A stretch of 64,000 nt of DNA from Neptunomonas japonica DSM 18939 (GTDB lineage Bacteria; Pseudomonadota; Gammaproteobacteria; Pseudomonadales; Balneatricaceae): positions 186,001-250,000 of the forward strand of contig NZ_AUGR01000002.1 in assembly GCF_000422765.1 (NCBI RefSeq), given 5' to 3'. Positions 26,344 through 36,213 of this stretch are shown here, piece by piece. The notes under the pieces are model-generated. The model was not told the origin of the DNA. It worked only from the letters and a program-made list of their open reading frames with translations, and searched no databases. Position numbers and translations under genes: made by a program. Numbering within the stretch: the stretch's first letter is position 1; each line of letters begins with the position of its first letter.

Positions 26344-28392
26344 TCAAACTGACTCTGAAGGTAGGGGGCGGGAATAAAGGTACCCTTGTGCAGAAAAGCA
26401 ACCAAGCGACAGTAGAAGGTTCTTCTGGTCTTGTGTCTCAACACCCTCAGCAATAACCTCTAGGCCAAGTGCTTGCCCCAGTGCGATCACGGTTTGTACG
26501 ATAGCTCTGTCTTTATGCGAGCCTGGAAGATGTTGAATGAAAGATCGATCAATTTTTAGTTTATCAATGGGCAACTGTTTTAGATAGTTCAGTGATGAAT
26601 AACCTGTGCCGAAGTCATCAATGGCGATATGTATGCCCATGTTGCGTAAATGACTTAACACTCGGGTGGCTTCTAGCTCGTTGCCCATCAAGAATGACTC
26701 AGTTATTTCTATCTCAAGCTTATTGGCAGGGAACCCTGTTTCTGAGAGTGCCGTTTTTACTGACGAGAGAAAGTCACCTTTTTTCAGTTGCGGGACCGAT
26801 ACGTTGATAGCGATGTAATCAAATGACTTCCCTGATTCGAGTAATTGCTTTCCTTTTCGACAGGCTTCGAAAAGTACCCACTCACCCAGCGCTAAAATAA
26901 TATTGCTCTCTTCTGCAATAGCAATAAATTTATCAGGCATCACTAGCCCTAAACTTGGATGCTGCCAGCGAATTAGTGCTTCGTAACCAACGAGTTTCTC
27001 ATCGGCTAAGCGAATTTGAGGCTGATAGTAGAGCGTAAAGTCGTTTGCTTGTAATGATTGTCTCATCATTGCTTCAAAGCTTAAGCGCTCGAAAGCCAAG
27101 CTAGTCATCTCTTTTGAATAGTATTGGTAAGTGTTGCGCCCTTCTGCTTTTGCTTGAAACATGGCGGCATCAGCGTTGCTGATAAGCTCGTCATAGGTTT
27201 CATTGTTTTTAGAGGTGAGGCTAATACCGATACTCACTGAAATATAAACTTCTTGGTTAACAATGGTGAAGGGAAGAGAGAACTGGTTAATAATTTTTTC
27301 AGCCATTACCGCTGATTCTTTTACTTGGTGTATATCTTCCATAACAAAGACAAACTCATCTCCGCCCAGTCTTGCTAGCGTGTCATCTTTGCGAATACAT
27401 TTTTGTAGTCTTTCTGTCACAGCGACTAATAACGTGTCGCCAGCGACGTGGCCGAGACTATCATTAATATTTTTAAAGTGATCAAGATCAAGAAACAAGA
27501 CGGCAAACTGTCCGCCTGCACGCTGTAGGTGTTCCAGAAGATGTAAAACACGCGCTTCTAATAGAAGCTTGTTTGGCAACCCTGTTAGTGAGTCATAATG
27601 GGCTTGATGCTCTAAAGCTTGCTGAGACTCCTTAAGCGCTGAGACATCTGAAAAAACCGCTACATAGTTCTGTACATCGCCTTGTTTGTCGACAATGGCG
27701 GTAATTGTTAATAACTGCGGGTATACCTCACCATTTTTACGGCGGTTCCATACTTCGCCAGTCCATTTCCTGTTACGTCGGACTTCGGACCACATAGCAT
27801 GATAAAAAGCAGCATTATGACGACCAGAGCGCAGAATGGCGGGCTTTTGGCCGAGTGCATCTTTTTCTGAATAACCCGTAATATTTTCGAATGCTTTATT
27901 GATAGAAATAATGCGCGTGAAAGCGTCAGTAATAATCACGCCTTCCAAGCTGTTTTCAAACACTACGGCAGATTGTTGTAAGCGTTCCTCTGCGTCAACT
28001 TGGAAGCTCTGATCATGTAGGGTGGCAATGACCATTTCCTGATTTTGAACAGTAAGCTGTGTTGCTGATACTTCAACAGGTATGCGCTGCCCCGAGCAAG
28101 AGACGCAATAGCCATGACCGCGATAGCTTGTATCTCCCTTAATAAAGGCCGCCTGCATATTATCAAATACAGTGTTTTTGAAAGGGCTTAGCTCAGTGAT
28201 AATGACCTTGGACTTAAATTGTCTATCTTTAGGTCGCGTGTTCGTAGGCTGTTCTATGGGTGAGGAAAAACCGAACATCTGCGTTGCTTTTGGGTTTACT
28301 TCAAAAATACTCCAATCGTTTGGGTTCAAAACAAGAATTGCGTCGTTAGAATCTTCAAAGAATGTTTGGTACTTATGCTCGCTGTCTTCCAA
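26344..28392 (-). CDS. PAS-GGDEF-EAL protein, 3' part of an interrupted gene
   Basis: This frame gives 682 residues from a TTG codon, but that TTG lies in phase with, and 213 bp after, the stop codon of the upstream frame, and the 71 codons between are clean PAS coding sequence. It holds PAS domains (about 5-120 and 135-255), a GGDEF domain with intact RLGGDEF and an RKDD inhibitory site, and an EAL domain with GYEALIRW and conserved DDFGTGYSSLNYL. Both c-di-GMP synthesis and hydrolysis sites therefore look complete. If translation restarts near here the catalytic half could still be made; otherwise it is a remnant of a protein of about 1,394 residues running from 30528. Confidence 0.8.
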   Translation of the reverse strand: MEDSEHKYQTFFEDSNDAILVLNPNDWSIFEVNPKATQMFGFSSPIEQPTNTRPKDRQFKSKVIITELSPFKNTVFDNMQAAFIKGDTSYRGHGYCVSCSGQRIPVEVSATQLTVQNQEMVIATLHDQSFQVDAEERLQQSAVVFENSLEGVIITDAFTRIISINKAFENITGYSEKDALGQKPAILRSGRHNAAFYHAMWSEVRRNRKWTGEVWNRRKNGEVYPQLLTITAIVDKQGDVQNYVAVFSDVSALKESQQALEHQAHYDSLTGLPNKLLLEARVLHLLEHLQRAGGQFAVLFLDLDHFKNINDSLGHVAGDTLLVAVTERLQKCIRKDDTLARLGGDEFVFVMEDIHQVKESAVMAEKIINQFSLPFTIVNQEVYISVSIGISLTSKNNETYDELISNADAAMFQAKAEGRNTYQYYSKEMTSLAFERLSFEAMMRQSLQANDFTLYYQPQIRLADEKLVGYEALIRWQHPSLGLVMPDKFIAIAEESNIILALGEWVLFEACRKGKQLLESGKSFDYIAINVSVPQLKKGDFLSSVKTALSETGFPANKLEIEITESFLMGNELEATRVLSHLRNMGIHIAIDDFGTGYSSLNYLKQLPIDKLKIDRSFIQHLPGSHKDRAIVQTVIALGQALGLEVIAEGVETQDQKNLLLSLGCFSAQGYLYSRPLPSESV

Positions 28393-28605
28393 AGCTTTGA
28401 GGGCTGCTTTACTTGCGGTTACATCTTTTTGAACACCTATAAAGTGCGTCAGTTCGCCAATATCATTATAGACAGGGGATATACTTATTCTTACCCAAAA
28501 CAGTTGGCCATTCTTTTTATAGTTTCGTAGCTCGACTGAGCAAGAGTCACCTTTTTCTATTGCTTCTCTAATGGTATCTAAAGAGGGCTGGTCTCGGTCT
28601 TCGTT

Positions 28606-30528
28606 TTACATAAATCTCGAGTTTCTTCCCAGCAACTCCTCTTGAGAGTAGCCTGTCATCTCTTCAATTGCTGGGTTAGCATAAATAATGGGTAAGTCGC
28701 CCTGTGCTGAAGTAATAAGAATGCCATCTTCAGTAGAACGAACGGCGCGATCCTTTATCAGCAACTCATTTTCAATAAGGTTTTGTTGGGTAATATCAGT
28801 AATTACTGCAAGAAAGCCTGTTAAGCCCCCTTGTTGGTCATATTGATAAGACCAGTTAAGGCGTATATCAACTGGGCTTCCATTTTTATGAGCTTTGGTT
28901 GTTTCAATGGGAAAAGGGAACGGTTGTTCCGCTAGAACTTTGCTGAAGAGCGCTTTGGTTTTTTTTCGCTCTTTTGTATCGAACCCTAGGTCCCACACAT
29001 ATTTACCGATGAGCTCCCCTGCGTCATACCCGAGTATTTTATGATATGCAGGGTTGCTGAAAGTAATACGTCCATTAAGATCATGTTCTTGGATACCGTG
29101 AGGTAATGTATTCAGAATTGCTTGTAAATGCTGTTCAGTGGCTTTTCTTGTTTTAATATCTTGTGCTAAGCGTTCTTGTAAATATTGGCTCGTCATGGCT
29201 GAAGAGAAATAGGCTGTAAATTCTTGTAACAAACGTAGTTCTGATGAAGACGGTTGGCGTATTTCTTTACAGAAATGTACAGACAGAAAAGCTGGGTTTG
29301 TCCGTGGGATGCGAAGAGGCGCATTAAATAACGTTTTTATTTTCCACTGTTGATAAATGCTGTGTAGAGGCGAGGTGGGAGAGTCATGGTCAATGAATAT
29401 ACTCTGTTGTTCAATTGTTCTCTGCACCGCTTCTTTCATTGCTTCTGTAAAGGGTAGCTGGCTTGATTGGGCAAGTGCGCCAGGAAAGTTAGGAGAGCAA
29501 CTTTCATAAAGAATGGTAGCAGATGAGAGCTCGGTGTCGTTCGCCAGTAATAGGCTTACGCGGTCTGCACAGAGCACTCTGCATAGGTCTGTAATAGACT
29601 CAGATAAAAGAGTATTGATGTCTGTGGCACTTAGCATACGAGCAGCAACATGCTCCAAAGCTTGGGCAAAGTGGCTCTCCTGAATCTCCTTTTCTGCAAC
29701 GTCTAGCTGGTGGTTTAATTTGAGAACGGACTCTTGTAATAGTGCTATATAACGTGACTCAATGCCGCTTATTAACCCTTTTCGGGTAATTATACCGGCG
29801 GCAAAGCCGTGTTCATCTGTTACGAGTAGCCGGTGACAACCTTGGGCAATCATTTGTTCTCGAGCTTCACTTAATGGAGTGCCATAGCGAACATTAAAAA
29901 CAGGTGTATTCATTACCGTTTGGGCAGTTGTGGTATCGAGATCTATCTTTTCATCGAGTAAGCGTACAATATCCTTTTCAGTCAGTATGCCTTGTACGTT
30001 CGTACGTGAACCGATAAGAAGGCAGTTAGCTTTGTTTTTTGAGAATAACCGGAATGTTTCTTTGAGACTGGCATTGGCAGGTACAAATTGAAGTTTGTGG
30101 TCAATGACATTATCGACATATTTTACCTCCATTAGATATTCAATACCCAGATGATGAATAAAGTCAGTCGGTGTGGCTATACCTATAGGCTGCTCTTCAT
30201 TATTGACGACCACTAGGTGTCTAATGTCATGCTGAGTGAGCAAATGATAAGCTTCGTGGTATGGCATATCGGAGGGAGCAGAGATAACAGGGGATGTCAT
30301 AATATCTGCGGCTAGTAGCGAACTGATATCTGTAGAGCTGGCTACATGGATAATATTACTTTCAGTGACTATTCCAACCAGTTTTTTTGATAAATCGAGC
30401 ACAATAAGAGAGCTCAACCGCTGTTCTCTCATGATGCGGATAATGTCTGACGCGAAGGTATCGGTAGCTATTGATACTAACGAGCAAGAGCAAATAGATT
30501 GTAATGTGAGCCTGTGAAAGTTATCCAT
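28606..30528 (-). CDS. CBS(x4)-GAF-PAS sensor, 5' part of a gene interrupted by TAA
   Basis: A 640-residue frame: four CBS motifs in two Bateman pairs (about 1-135 and 150-265), a short coiled coil, a GAF domain (about 295-445), a PAS domain (465-590) and the start of another PAS that ends abruptly at LLGRNSRFM. The next codon is TAA, where relatives usually have a codon such as CAA (Gln), and the same frame then continues NEDRDQPSLDTIREAIEKG and on into the GGDEF-EAL entry. A single C-to-T change explains the break. CBS pairs bind adenosine nucleotides, so the intact protein would tie energy state to c-di-GMP. No membrane segment is seen. Confidence 0.82.
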   Translation of the reverse strand: MDNFHRLTLQSICSCSLVSIATDTFASDIIRIMREQRLSSLIVLDLSKKLVGIVTESNIIHVASSTDISSLLAADIMTSPVISAPSDMPYHEAYHLLTQHDIRHLVVVNNEEQPIGIATPTDFIHHLGIEYLMEVKYVDNVIDHKLQFVPANASLKETFRLFSKNKANCLLIGSRTNVQGILTEKDIVRLLDEKIDLDTTTAQTVMNTPVFNVRYGTPLSEAREQMIAQGCHRLLVTDEHGFAAGIITRKGLISGIESRYIALLQESVLKLNHQLDVAEKEIQESHFAQALEHVAARMLSATDINTLLSESITDLCRVLCADRVSLLLANDTELSSATILYESCSPNFPGALAQSSQLPFTEAMKEAVQRTIEQQSIFIDHDSPTSPLHSIYQQWKIKTLFNAPLRIPRTNPAFLSVHFCKEIRQPSSSELRLLQEFTAYFSSAMTSQYLQERLAQDIKTRKATEQHLQAILNTLPHGIQEHDLNGRITFSNPAYHKILGYDAGELIGKYVWDLGFDTKERKKTKALFSKVLAEQPFPFPIETTKAHKNGSPVDIRLNWSYQYDQQGGLTGFLAVITDITQQNLIENELLIKDRAVRSTEDGILITSAQGDLPIIYANPAIEEMTGYSQEELLGRNSRFM

Positions 30529-30605
30529 CCGGCCATTCAGTTTCCGTTCAGAAATAAAGCCCCATATACTATATTAACAACCTAATCGCATAGTTGATGA
30601 GAGTC

Positions 30606-30632
30606 AATAACTTAGTATTTAGCTAGGTTATT
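30606..30632 (-). terminator. Hairpin downstream of the YcjF-like gene
   Basis: AATAACTTAG and CTAGGTTATT pair with one G-T, about 18 bp after the stop at 30650. It is AU-rich and lacks a proper T tract, so this is a weak call. Confidence 0.35.
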
Positions 30633-30649
30633 AGTGGTATCTACTTATA

Positions 30650-31672
30650 TTATTTGAGATCACGCAGTATGGATTGCGTCACGGAAGAGAGTTGCAGTTG
30701 CTCGCTTTGCTCTTGTGGAAGAGGACGGCAAAGTTTTATGGCCTGTAAACCCGACCGTGCGGTGAACAAGCCCGCGCCTATCCCTTGTCCTGCTCTTGCC
30801 GAAATAGTGGAGGTTAACGAGCTTCCTAATATGTGTGAGCTAGCGTGTATAGTCATCTCACTCAAGCCAGCAAAAGCAATATTATGTAATACTTTCTTCA
30901 GTAAGCTCCACTGTGTGGTTGCTCCGGCAGAGATGCCATAAATATTTGTTATCTCACGTAGCATTTTAAGGTTCCGCCAACCGACTAGCCACATATCAAA
31001 TGTAGCGTAGGGGCTTAGCGCTACCATGATGCCTGACTGTACACTGTAGCGGTGAACGCATTGGCGAGCAGCTTCGTCTTGCTCTTTTAGTGCATGTTGG
31101 GAAATATAGCTGATAATTTCGCCATCATTGTAGGCGGAATCTACTTGTCGAACGGCTTCTTTAAAGGGCTTATTAACCGGCGTATTTTCGTAATATGCGT
31201 CTAACTTCTTGAGTAAGGGCTGGGCTTGCCCGTGAGTTTTTTGTCCTCGCAATGCTTCTGCTTGAGCATGTAGCTCTTCGGTTTTTTTGAGTTGACGTAG
31301 TCCTTTAAAACCCTGCCATACCCAGAATAGACCACTGATAATGGTTACACCGGTTAGTGTACTAAAGGCGATACCCAGTGCCGGGTGTATAACAAATCCC
31401 CAGTTAATAAGGCGGTATATTTCACCAATAACACCTGCCGATAACAGTAGGGCAATGGATGTCATAAAGACAGTTGTCCAGCGGCTGCTTTTTTTATCTG
31501 TATGGAGCGGTTTGTCAGCCTGCAGAGTGCTGTTGTTGTCTTCTGTTACCACAGATACTGATTGCAGAGGAATCTCTTGCGCCTTGGGTGCTTCTTGTTC
31601 TTTGTCTGTGTGACTTTGCAGCTTGTCAGGGTCGATCAATACAGGCTCTTTCCATTCTGTTTGCTTGCTCAT
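30650..31672 (-). CDS. ycjF: YcjF-like inner-membrane protein (DUF697)
   Basis: A 340-residue protein with a charged, coil-like N-terminus, two membrane helices (about 66-90 VFMTSIALLLSAGVIGEIY and 96-120 PALGIAFSTLTGVTIISGLFWVW), and a C-terminal DUF697 domain (AARQCVHRYSVQSGIMVALSPYATFDMWLVGWRNLKMLREITNIYG). Its start overlaps the YcjX stop by one base (TGATG), the universal ycjX-ycjF arrangement. YcjF relatives are conserved stress-linked inner-membrane proteins of unknown mechanism working with the YcjX GTPase-like partner. Confidence 0.88.
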   Translation of the reverse strand: MSKQTEWKEPVLIDPDKLQSHTDKEQEAPKAQEIPLQSVSVVTEDNNSTLQADKPLHTDKKSSRWTTVFMTSIALLLSAGVIGEIYRLINWGFVIHPALGIAFSTLTGVTIISGLFWVWQGFKGLRQLKKTEELHAQAEALRGQKTHGQAQPLLKKLDAYYENTPVNKPFKEAVRQVDSAYNDGEIISYISQHALKEQDEAARQCVHRYSVQSGIMVALSPYATFDMWLVGWRNLKMLREITNIYGISAGATTQWSLLKKVLHNIAFAGLSEMTIHASSHILGSSLTSTISARAGQGIGAGLFTARSGLQAIKLCRPLPQEQSEQLQLSSVTQSILRDLK

Positions 31673-33108
31673 CAGAATATATCTCCTGTTAAGTACTCTA
31701 GTGCTTGGTCTAAACGAATATGGTGCGCAGGTTTTAAGTTAGTTTGTGGAAGCTTTTGAGGTGCAAAGTCAAGGAAGCGGAAACGGCTACTATTCCAATC
31801 GAGCTGAGTTGGTAGTTCAGTCGGTACTTCGCCAGGGAACAAGGCTATTGCTTCACCTGTTTGTTTGTTGATTCCTTTCAAGCAGGAAATGGTCTGTCCA
31901 TCGAGCACTGCTTCAGCTGCTTCAGTTGAGCGGATAGATGCCAGTGCCATGCAACGGGTCTCTATGCCTTCAAAGCGAATATCGCGTTGAGCATCTTGGA
32001 TAATTAGTTCAAGAAACTTGTCTAAATTATGGTGTTGGTTCGACGTTACATGATCCGCTTTAGAGGACGCAAACAGGACTTTATCAATACGCGGGCTGAA
32101 GAGGCGACGTAAGAAGCCTGACGGCCCATAGTTGAAGCTCTGGAGTATATCGGTGAGTGCTAGTTTCATGTCATCAAAGCAGGGCTTGCCATGATTCAAT
32201 GCTTTGAGACAATCAACGAGAACGACTTGTCGGTCAAAACGTGAAAAGTGCTCGCGATAAAAGCGTTTAACAATGTCTTCACGATAGGTTTCATAGCGTT
32301 GTTCCAATAGCTGATACATTGATCCTTCGGGGACAGACTTTAGATCACTAGGAGGTTGCAGGACCGGAAATAACTGCAATAAGGGGCTAGATGCTAAGTC
32401 GCCGGGTAAAACGCAGCGCCCCGGTTGAATCAGGCTTAATGCGTTCTCATTATTGCGAAGTAGGTGTAAAAGCTTGGTGTATTCGTCACTCAAAACGGAC
32501 AATAGCTGCTCATCAGCAGGAGCGCACCAGTCGATTGTGTTTTGTGCCGTTACCCAGTTTTTAGCCAGCGTTGCTCTAGGTTCAAGCAAGAATAGTTTTT
32601 GCTGCTTACTGCACCACTGCTCAAAGTTCAAGTGAAGTAACGGTAGGTCTAGTAGCCACTCTCCGGGGTAATCAATAATGTCGAGGTACAAGGTGGCTGT
32701 ATCATTTACTAGGCGTTTCAGGCGGCTAGCGGGTTTGTATTTTATAGCGAGCTTTACTTCAGATAAGCCTGTTGTCGATTCTGGCCAGTTTGGCGGTTCC
32801 TGCCCTAATGCTTGAATTGATTGGGTTAAAGGAAAAGGACTATCTGATGAACGGCTGAGGTTTTTAACGCTGATAATTCGCTGTTCACTAGCGACTTCAA
32901 AAAAAGGTAAAGAACGGCTTTGGCTCGCTTCCAATAAGTGATGGACCAAGGAAGTAATAAAGACGGTCTTGCCACTACGACTAAGCCCTGTTACGGCAAT
33001 TTTCACATGCTTGTCTAAGCCCTGGGTAGCAACTTCTTTAAGTTGATGTTGGATATCATCCAGTAGTTCTTCACCAATAAGGTTTTTTAATTTGGAGCCC
33101 AAACCCAT
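31672..33108 (-). CDS. ycjX: YcjX-like P-loop NTPase (DUF463)
   Basis: A 478-residue protein with a P-loop in VTGLSRSGKTVFITSLVHHLL (about 40-60) and the DUF463 landmarks LYLDIIDYPGEWLLDLPLL (with a DxxG-like DYPG) and VLFASSKADHV (a TKxD-like specificity string). It is a dynamin/GTPase-related protein of enterics and other gammaproteobacteria, often induced by heat or envelope stress. It is translationally coupled to the YcjF-like gene. The 108-bp gap before it contains no recognisable gene. Confidence 0.9.
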   Translation of the reverse strand: MGLGSKLKNLIGEELLDDIQHQLKEVATQGLDKHVKIAVTGLSRSGKTVFITSLVHHLLEASQSRSLPFFEVASEQRIISVKNLSRSSDSPFPLTQSIQALGQEPPNWPESTTGLSEVKLAIKYKPASRLKRLVNDTATLYLDIIDYPGEWLLDLPLLHLNFEQWCSKQQKLFLLEPRATLAKNWVTAQNTIDWCAPADEQLLSVLSDEYTKLLHLLRNNENALSLIQPGRCVLPGDLASSPLLQLFPVLQPPSDLKSVPEGSMYQLLEQRYETYREDIVKRFYREHFSRFDRQVVLVDCLKALNHGKPCFDDMKLALTDILQSFNYGPSGFLRRLFSPRIDKVLFASSKADHVTSNQHHNLDKFLELIIQDAQRDIRFEGIETRCMALASIRSTEAAEAVLDGQTISCLKGINKQTGEAIALFPGEVPTELPTQLDWNSSRFRFLDFAPQKLPQTNLKPAHHIRLDQALEYLTGDIF

Positions 33109-33216
33109 GCTTTATATCCCCAATAATAACGATACTCTAGTGTGACAGAATAAAGCTGAATCAGTGCCAACAAAAGTACTGGTGATGAGTTTTTAAGGTG
33201 TCGGCTTAGCGCTCCT

Positions 33217-33630
33217 TTATATACTAAGGAGCAAGCCAATCAAAAGAATGTAGGGAAAAGCGATAGTAGGACGAGCTGCTTGGCATAAGTACTCTTTTAT
33301 AAGTCCAACAAACCCTGAACGTTTCGCTAACCATTCTGAATTTAGCTGACAGGGCGGGACATTATGAAGCGAACTCGTATCTCGCAAAGCGGTTTCTATT
33401 TTAATTAGACGCTCAGAAATCCTTGCTTGAAAGGTTTTCCAGATGGCGTCTTGTAGCCATAAAATTGCCAGAATGATGACAATGTATAAATTAGTTTGAG
33501 CTATTAATAAAGCTGCACTAGCCGTAATCGCAATGGCTAATAGCTTGATATAAAGCGAGTGCTTTTCATAAGAGTCTGATTGGTTCTGTAGGGTATTCCA
33601 CTCATTGACCAATGTATTAGATATATCCAT
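33217..33630 (-). CDS. Hypothetical small membrane protein
   Basis: A 137-residue protein I do not recognise. It has two close hydrophobic helices near residues 28-62 (LLAIAITASAALLIAQ and LYIVIILAILWLQDAIW), a soluble middle with RISERLIKIETALRD, and a final hydrophobic segment at the C-terminus (TIAFPYILLIGLLLSI). It lies 44 bp downstream of the DUF3087 gene on the same strand, so the two probably form one transcript. No function can be given. Confidence 0.6.
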   Translation of the reverse strand: MDISNTLVNEWNTLQNQSDSYEKHSLYIKLLAIAITASAALLIAQTNLYIVIILAILWLQDAIWKTFQARISERLIKIETALRDTSSLHNVPPCQLNSEWLAKRSGFVGLIKEYLCQAARPTIAFPYILLIGLLLSI

Positions 33631-33674
33631 ATTGCTTTCCCTTTATGATTTTCATTACAAATAAAAAACGATGA

Positions 33675-34178
33675 TTAATATTCTTTAACCCATTCCGCTT
33701 GATAAGGCGCTAAATCTTCGATATTGAATTTCTGTTGTAATGTTAGTAAATCATTCTGATTTTTAGTGAGGTCATCGAGTGTGATGGTGTTGTTGTCTAA
33801 TTCAAAAACATGCCTAGAGGCACGGTAGCTGAAATCTAAAATTGCCATGGCTCGTGCATCGCCTGCGGCTGCAGCTTCCTTGATTTTTCGCTGCTTTCGA
33901 TAGATACGGTTCAGCTCAGCTTTTACTTTACGCATATACACCGCTTCGTAAAGAAAGGGGTGTTGTTTGTAAGCAGTGAGTATTTTCGCTAGCAAAAGAG
34001 CAGCGATGATGACTCCCGCTATATTCCAATGTAGGTTTTCTCCTTCAGGGCCTCCCCAAAAATGGATGAGTAGGGAGGATACCGTTAAAGATACGGCGAG
34101 CATGAAAATGCAGATAGCAATAAATGTGATTTTTATATGCTTGTTGTAACGGGCTTTATCAATATCTTCCAACTGCAT
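33675..34178 (-). CDS. DUF3087 family membrane protein
   Basis: A 167-residue protein with two membrane helices (about 16-40 ITFIAICIFMLAVSLTVSSLLIHFW and 52-68 NIAGVIIAALLLAKILTAY) followed by a cytoplasmic helical domain containing PFLYEAVYMRKVKAELNRIYRKQRKIKEAA and AILDFSYRASRHVFELDNNTITL. This pattern fits the DUF3087 family of gammaproteobacteria, of unknown role. The family name is from memory of the pattern and not checked. Confidence 0.6.
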   Translation of the reverse strand: MQLEDIDKARYNKHIKITFIAICIFMLAVSLTVSSLLIHFWGGPEGENLHWNIAGVIIAALLLAKILTAYKQHPFLYEAVYMRKVKAELNRIYRKQRKIKEAAAAGDARAMAILDFSYRASRHVFELDNNTITLDDLTKNQNDLLTLQQKFNIEDLAPYQAEWVKEY

Positions 34179-34403
34179 TGGTTTAGTAATTCCGGTTTAT
34201 GTGTGAATGAAGTGGGCAGAAATAAAACAGGTAGCAATGTTATACAAGTATAAAGTAAAGCATTTATACACAGGTACTTATTTGATTATTTGTATTTATT
34301 GGCAGCGCATTATTGTGAATATAGCAAGCGATGTCCCGCTTTTGTGAAAGTGGCGAAGCATTGCAATTGTTAACGAAACAGGATTAAAGCAGTGTACGCT
34401 AGT

Positions 34404-34435
34404 ACCTTCTAAGGCGTTTATTAACCTTAAAAGGT
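34404..34435 (-). terminator. Hairpin after the chemoreceptor gene
   Basis: ACCTTCTAAGG and CCTTAAAAGGT form an 11-bp stem with one mismatch, 16 bp beyond the chemoreceptor stop. The T tract is poor. The rest of the 272-bp gap 34179-34450 shows no gene. Confidence 0.45.
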
Positions 34436-34450
34436 AGCATAGGAGTGAGC

Positions 34451-35989
34451 CTAGAACGCTTTGACTGTAGATTTAAGATCTAATATGAGTTCGCTTAAGT
34501 CTTTAGATGCGTCGGCAGTTTTACCCGCAGCAGCTAGGTTGTTAGAAGAAATATTCCTGATATTGTGAATATTACGATTGACCTCTTCTGACACTGCACT
34601 TTGTTCTTCTGAAGCTGCTGCTACTTGAGTGCTTCGATCAGAAATTTCTACCATGGCCATATTGGCTTTTTGGAAAGCATCTCCTGCTTCTTCAGCGCAT
34701 TGAATATTGGTAGCCGCATGTCGGTGACAGCGCTCCATGGCTTGTGCAGTAAGGTCTACTTTGTCCTGGATAGATTCAACGGTTTGTCTTATTTCGCTCG
34801 TTGACTGTTGAGTGCGTTGTGCCAGTACGCGGACTTCATCTGCGACAACAGAAAAACCTCGGCCTTGCTCTCCTGCCCGTGCAGCCTCAATGGCAGCATT
34901 AAGTGCTAAGAGGTTGGTTTGGTCAGCAATGCCGTTAATAATGTTTACAACATCTTCAATTGAGATGGCTTCTTTCTTTAATTCTAAAGATGCATGGCTA
35001 GCGTTTTGTACATCTTCTACAAGTAGCTGGATACCAGATACCATTTCTTCCACTTTGCTTTTTCCAGTTTTAGCCAGTGCCGCTGTTTTTTTCGTGGCTT
35101 CTGATGTTTGCGCCGTATTTTTGGCAACTTCATGTGCGGTTGATGACATCTGGTTAGCGGCCGTTGCTAACATATCGCTTTCTTGGTCCTGTTGCTCAAT
35201 ACCTGATGTGGTTTGGTCGATAGACTCATTGGTATGCTGCATGACATCTGCCAGTGTGTTGATGCTGTCTTCTACTCGTCCTATCACTGTTCTTAAGCGG
35301 GCCCTCATCATTAATAGTGATAACTCCACCGCTCCAGACTCATTCATATTGTCTGTCATTACCCACTGGGCAAGCTTATTGTCATAAACTTCGTCGGCGA
35401 AGGAGGATGCTTTTCTGAAAGGCGTAGTGAACCAGGCAATGCTTATAACTAGCATTAATGCTAAAACTATAATCAGAGAATGTTGTAAAAGTGCTGCTAT
35501 AGGTGCGAAGTGGGTGATGACTAATAGGGCTGCTAAGATACTTGTAATAATTGTGAGTTTGTTAGCCGTATTGGTGCGTTGTATTTTGATATTAGGATTG
35601 TTGTTGATTTTGGCATATACGCTTTCAGCGTGTGCTATTTTTTCATCTGTAGGGCGTGTGCGTACAGACTGATAGCCAATTTTTTTGCCGTTGATATCAA
35701 AAAGCGGCATAACGTAAGCTTGTACCCAATAATGCTCTTTGTTTTTACAAAGGTTCTTAACCATGCCCATCCAAGGTTGGTCATTTTTTAGGTGTGCCCA
35801 TAGATCGGCAAAAGCAGCAGGTGGCATATCTGGATGTCTTACCATACTGTGAGGTTGACCGATTAGCTCTTCAGAAGAGTAGCCAGAAACTTCACAGAAT
35901 TCGGGGTTGGCATAAATAATATGTCCACGTAAATCGGTTGTTGAAATTAACCTTACATCATTTGAAAATTTACGTTCAATGCTGGCCAT
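34451..35989 (-). CDS. PAS-containing methyl-accepting chemotaxis protein (Aer-like)
   Basis: A 512-residue receptor of the Aer type. The N-terminal PAS domain (about 10-120: [38 protein letters not shown]) faces the cytoplasm, there is no signal peptide, and a helical hairpin (about 145-190) anchors it. A HAMP-like linker and the signalling domain follow, with the highly conserved hairpin tip [41 protein letters not shown] domains of this class often bind FAD or heme and sense oxygen or redox state; the cofactor is inference. Its start lies about 70 bp from an array of 17 nine-base repeats, which may affect expression. Confidence 0.88.
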   Translation of the reverse strand: MASIERKFSNDVRLISTTDLRGHIIYANPEFCEVSGYSSEELIGQPHSMVRHPDMPPAAFADLWAHLKNDQPWMGMVKNLCKNKEHYWVQAYVMPLFDINGKKIGYQSVRTRPTDEKIAHAESVYAKINNNPNIKIQRTNTANKLTIITSILAALLVITHFAPIAALLQHSLIIVLALMLVISIAWFTTPFRKASSFADEVYDNKLAQWVMTDNMNESGAVELSLLMMRARLRTVIGRVEDSINTLADVMQHTNESIDQTTSGIEQQDQESDMLATAANQMSSTAHEVAKNTAQTSEATKKTAALAKTGKSKVEEMVSGIQLLVEDVQNASHASLELKKEAISIEDVVNIINGIADQTNLLALNAAIEAARAGEQGRGFSVVADEVRVLAQRTQQSTSEIRQTVESIQDKVDLTAQAMERCHRHAATNIQCAEEAGDAFQKANMAMVEISDRSTQVAAASEEQSAVSEEVNRNIHNIRNISSNNLAAAGKTADASKDLSELILDLKSTVKAF

Positions 35990-36060
35990 TTTCTCTGCTT
36001 CCTTTAGAGATTTTTCTGGGTGTGCTGAGGTGCTTAAAGTTCAGAGTAATACTGCTATGT

Positions 36061-36213
36061 ACGATAAGTACGATAAGTACGATAAGTACGATAAGTACGA
36101 TAAGTACGATAAGTACGATAAGTACGATAAGTACGATAAGTACGATAAGTACGATAAGTACGATAAGTACGATAAGTACGATAAGTACGATAAGTACGAT
36201 AAGTACGATAAGT
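36061..36213. repeat. Perfect 17-copy tandem repeat of ACGATAAGT
   Basis: The nine-base unit ACGATAAGT repeats exactly 17 times without a single change (153 bp), flanked by GT and then ACTATACG. It lies in the 438-bp gap between the chemoreceptor start (35989) and the end of the next gene (36428), 72 bp upstream of the chemoreceptor. All frames through it are open (DKY, IST, LIV or RTY repeats), but these are by-products of the repeat. A perfect array suggests recent expansion by slippage; length variation could tune the promoter. The remainder of the gap (36214-36427) holds no gene I can support. Confidence 0.95.

Noticed and set aside
36061-36213. The 9-bp repeat as a DnaA-box cluster or replication origin
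   Set aside because: The reverse-complement TTATCGTAC shares only the TTATC start with DnaA boxes, and no origin genes are near.
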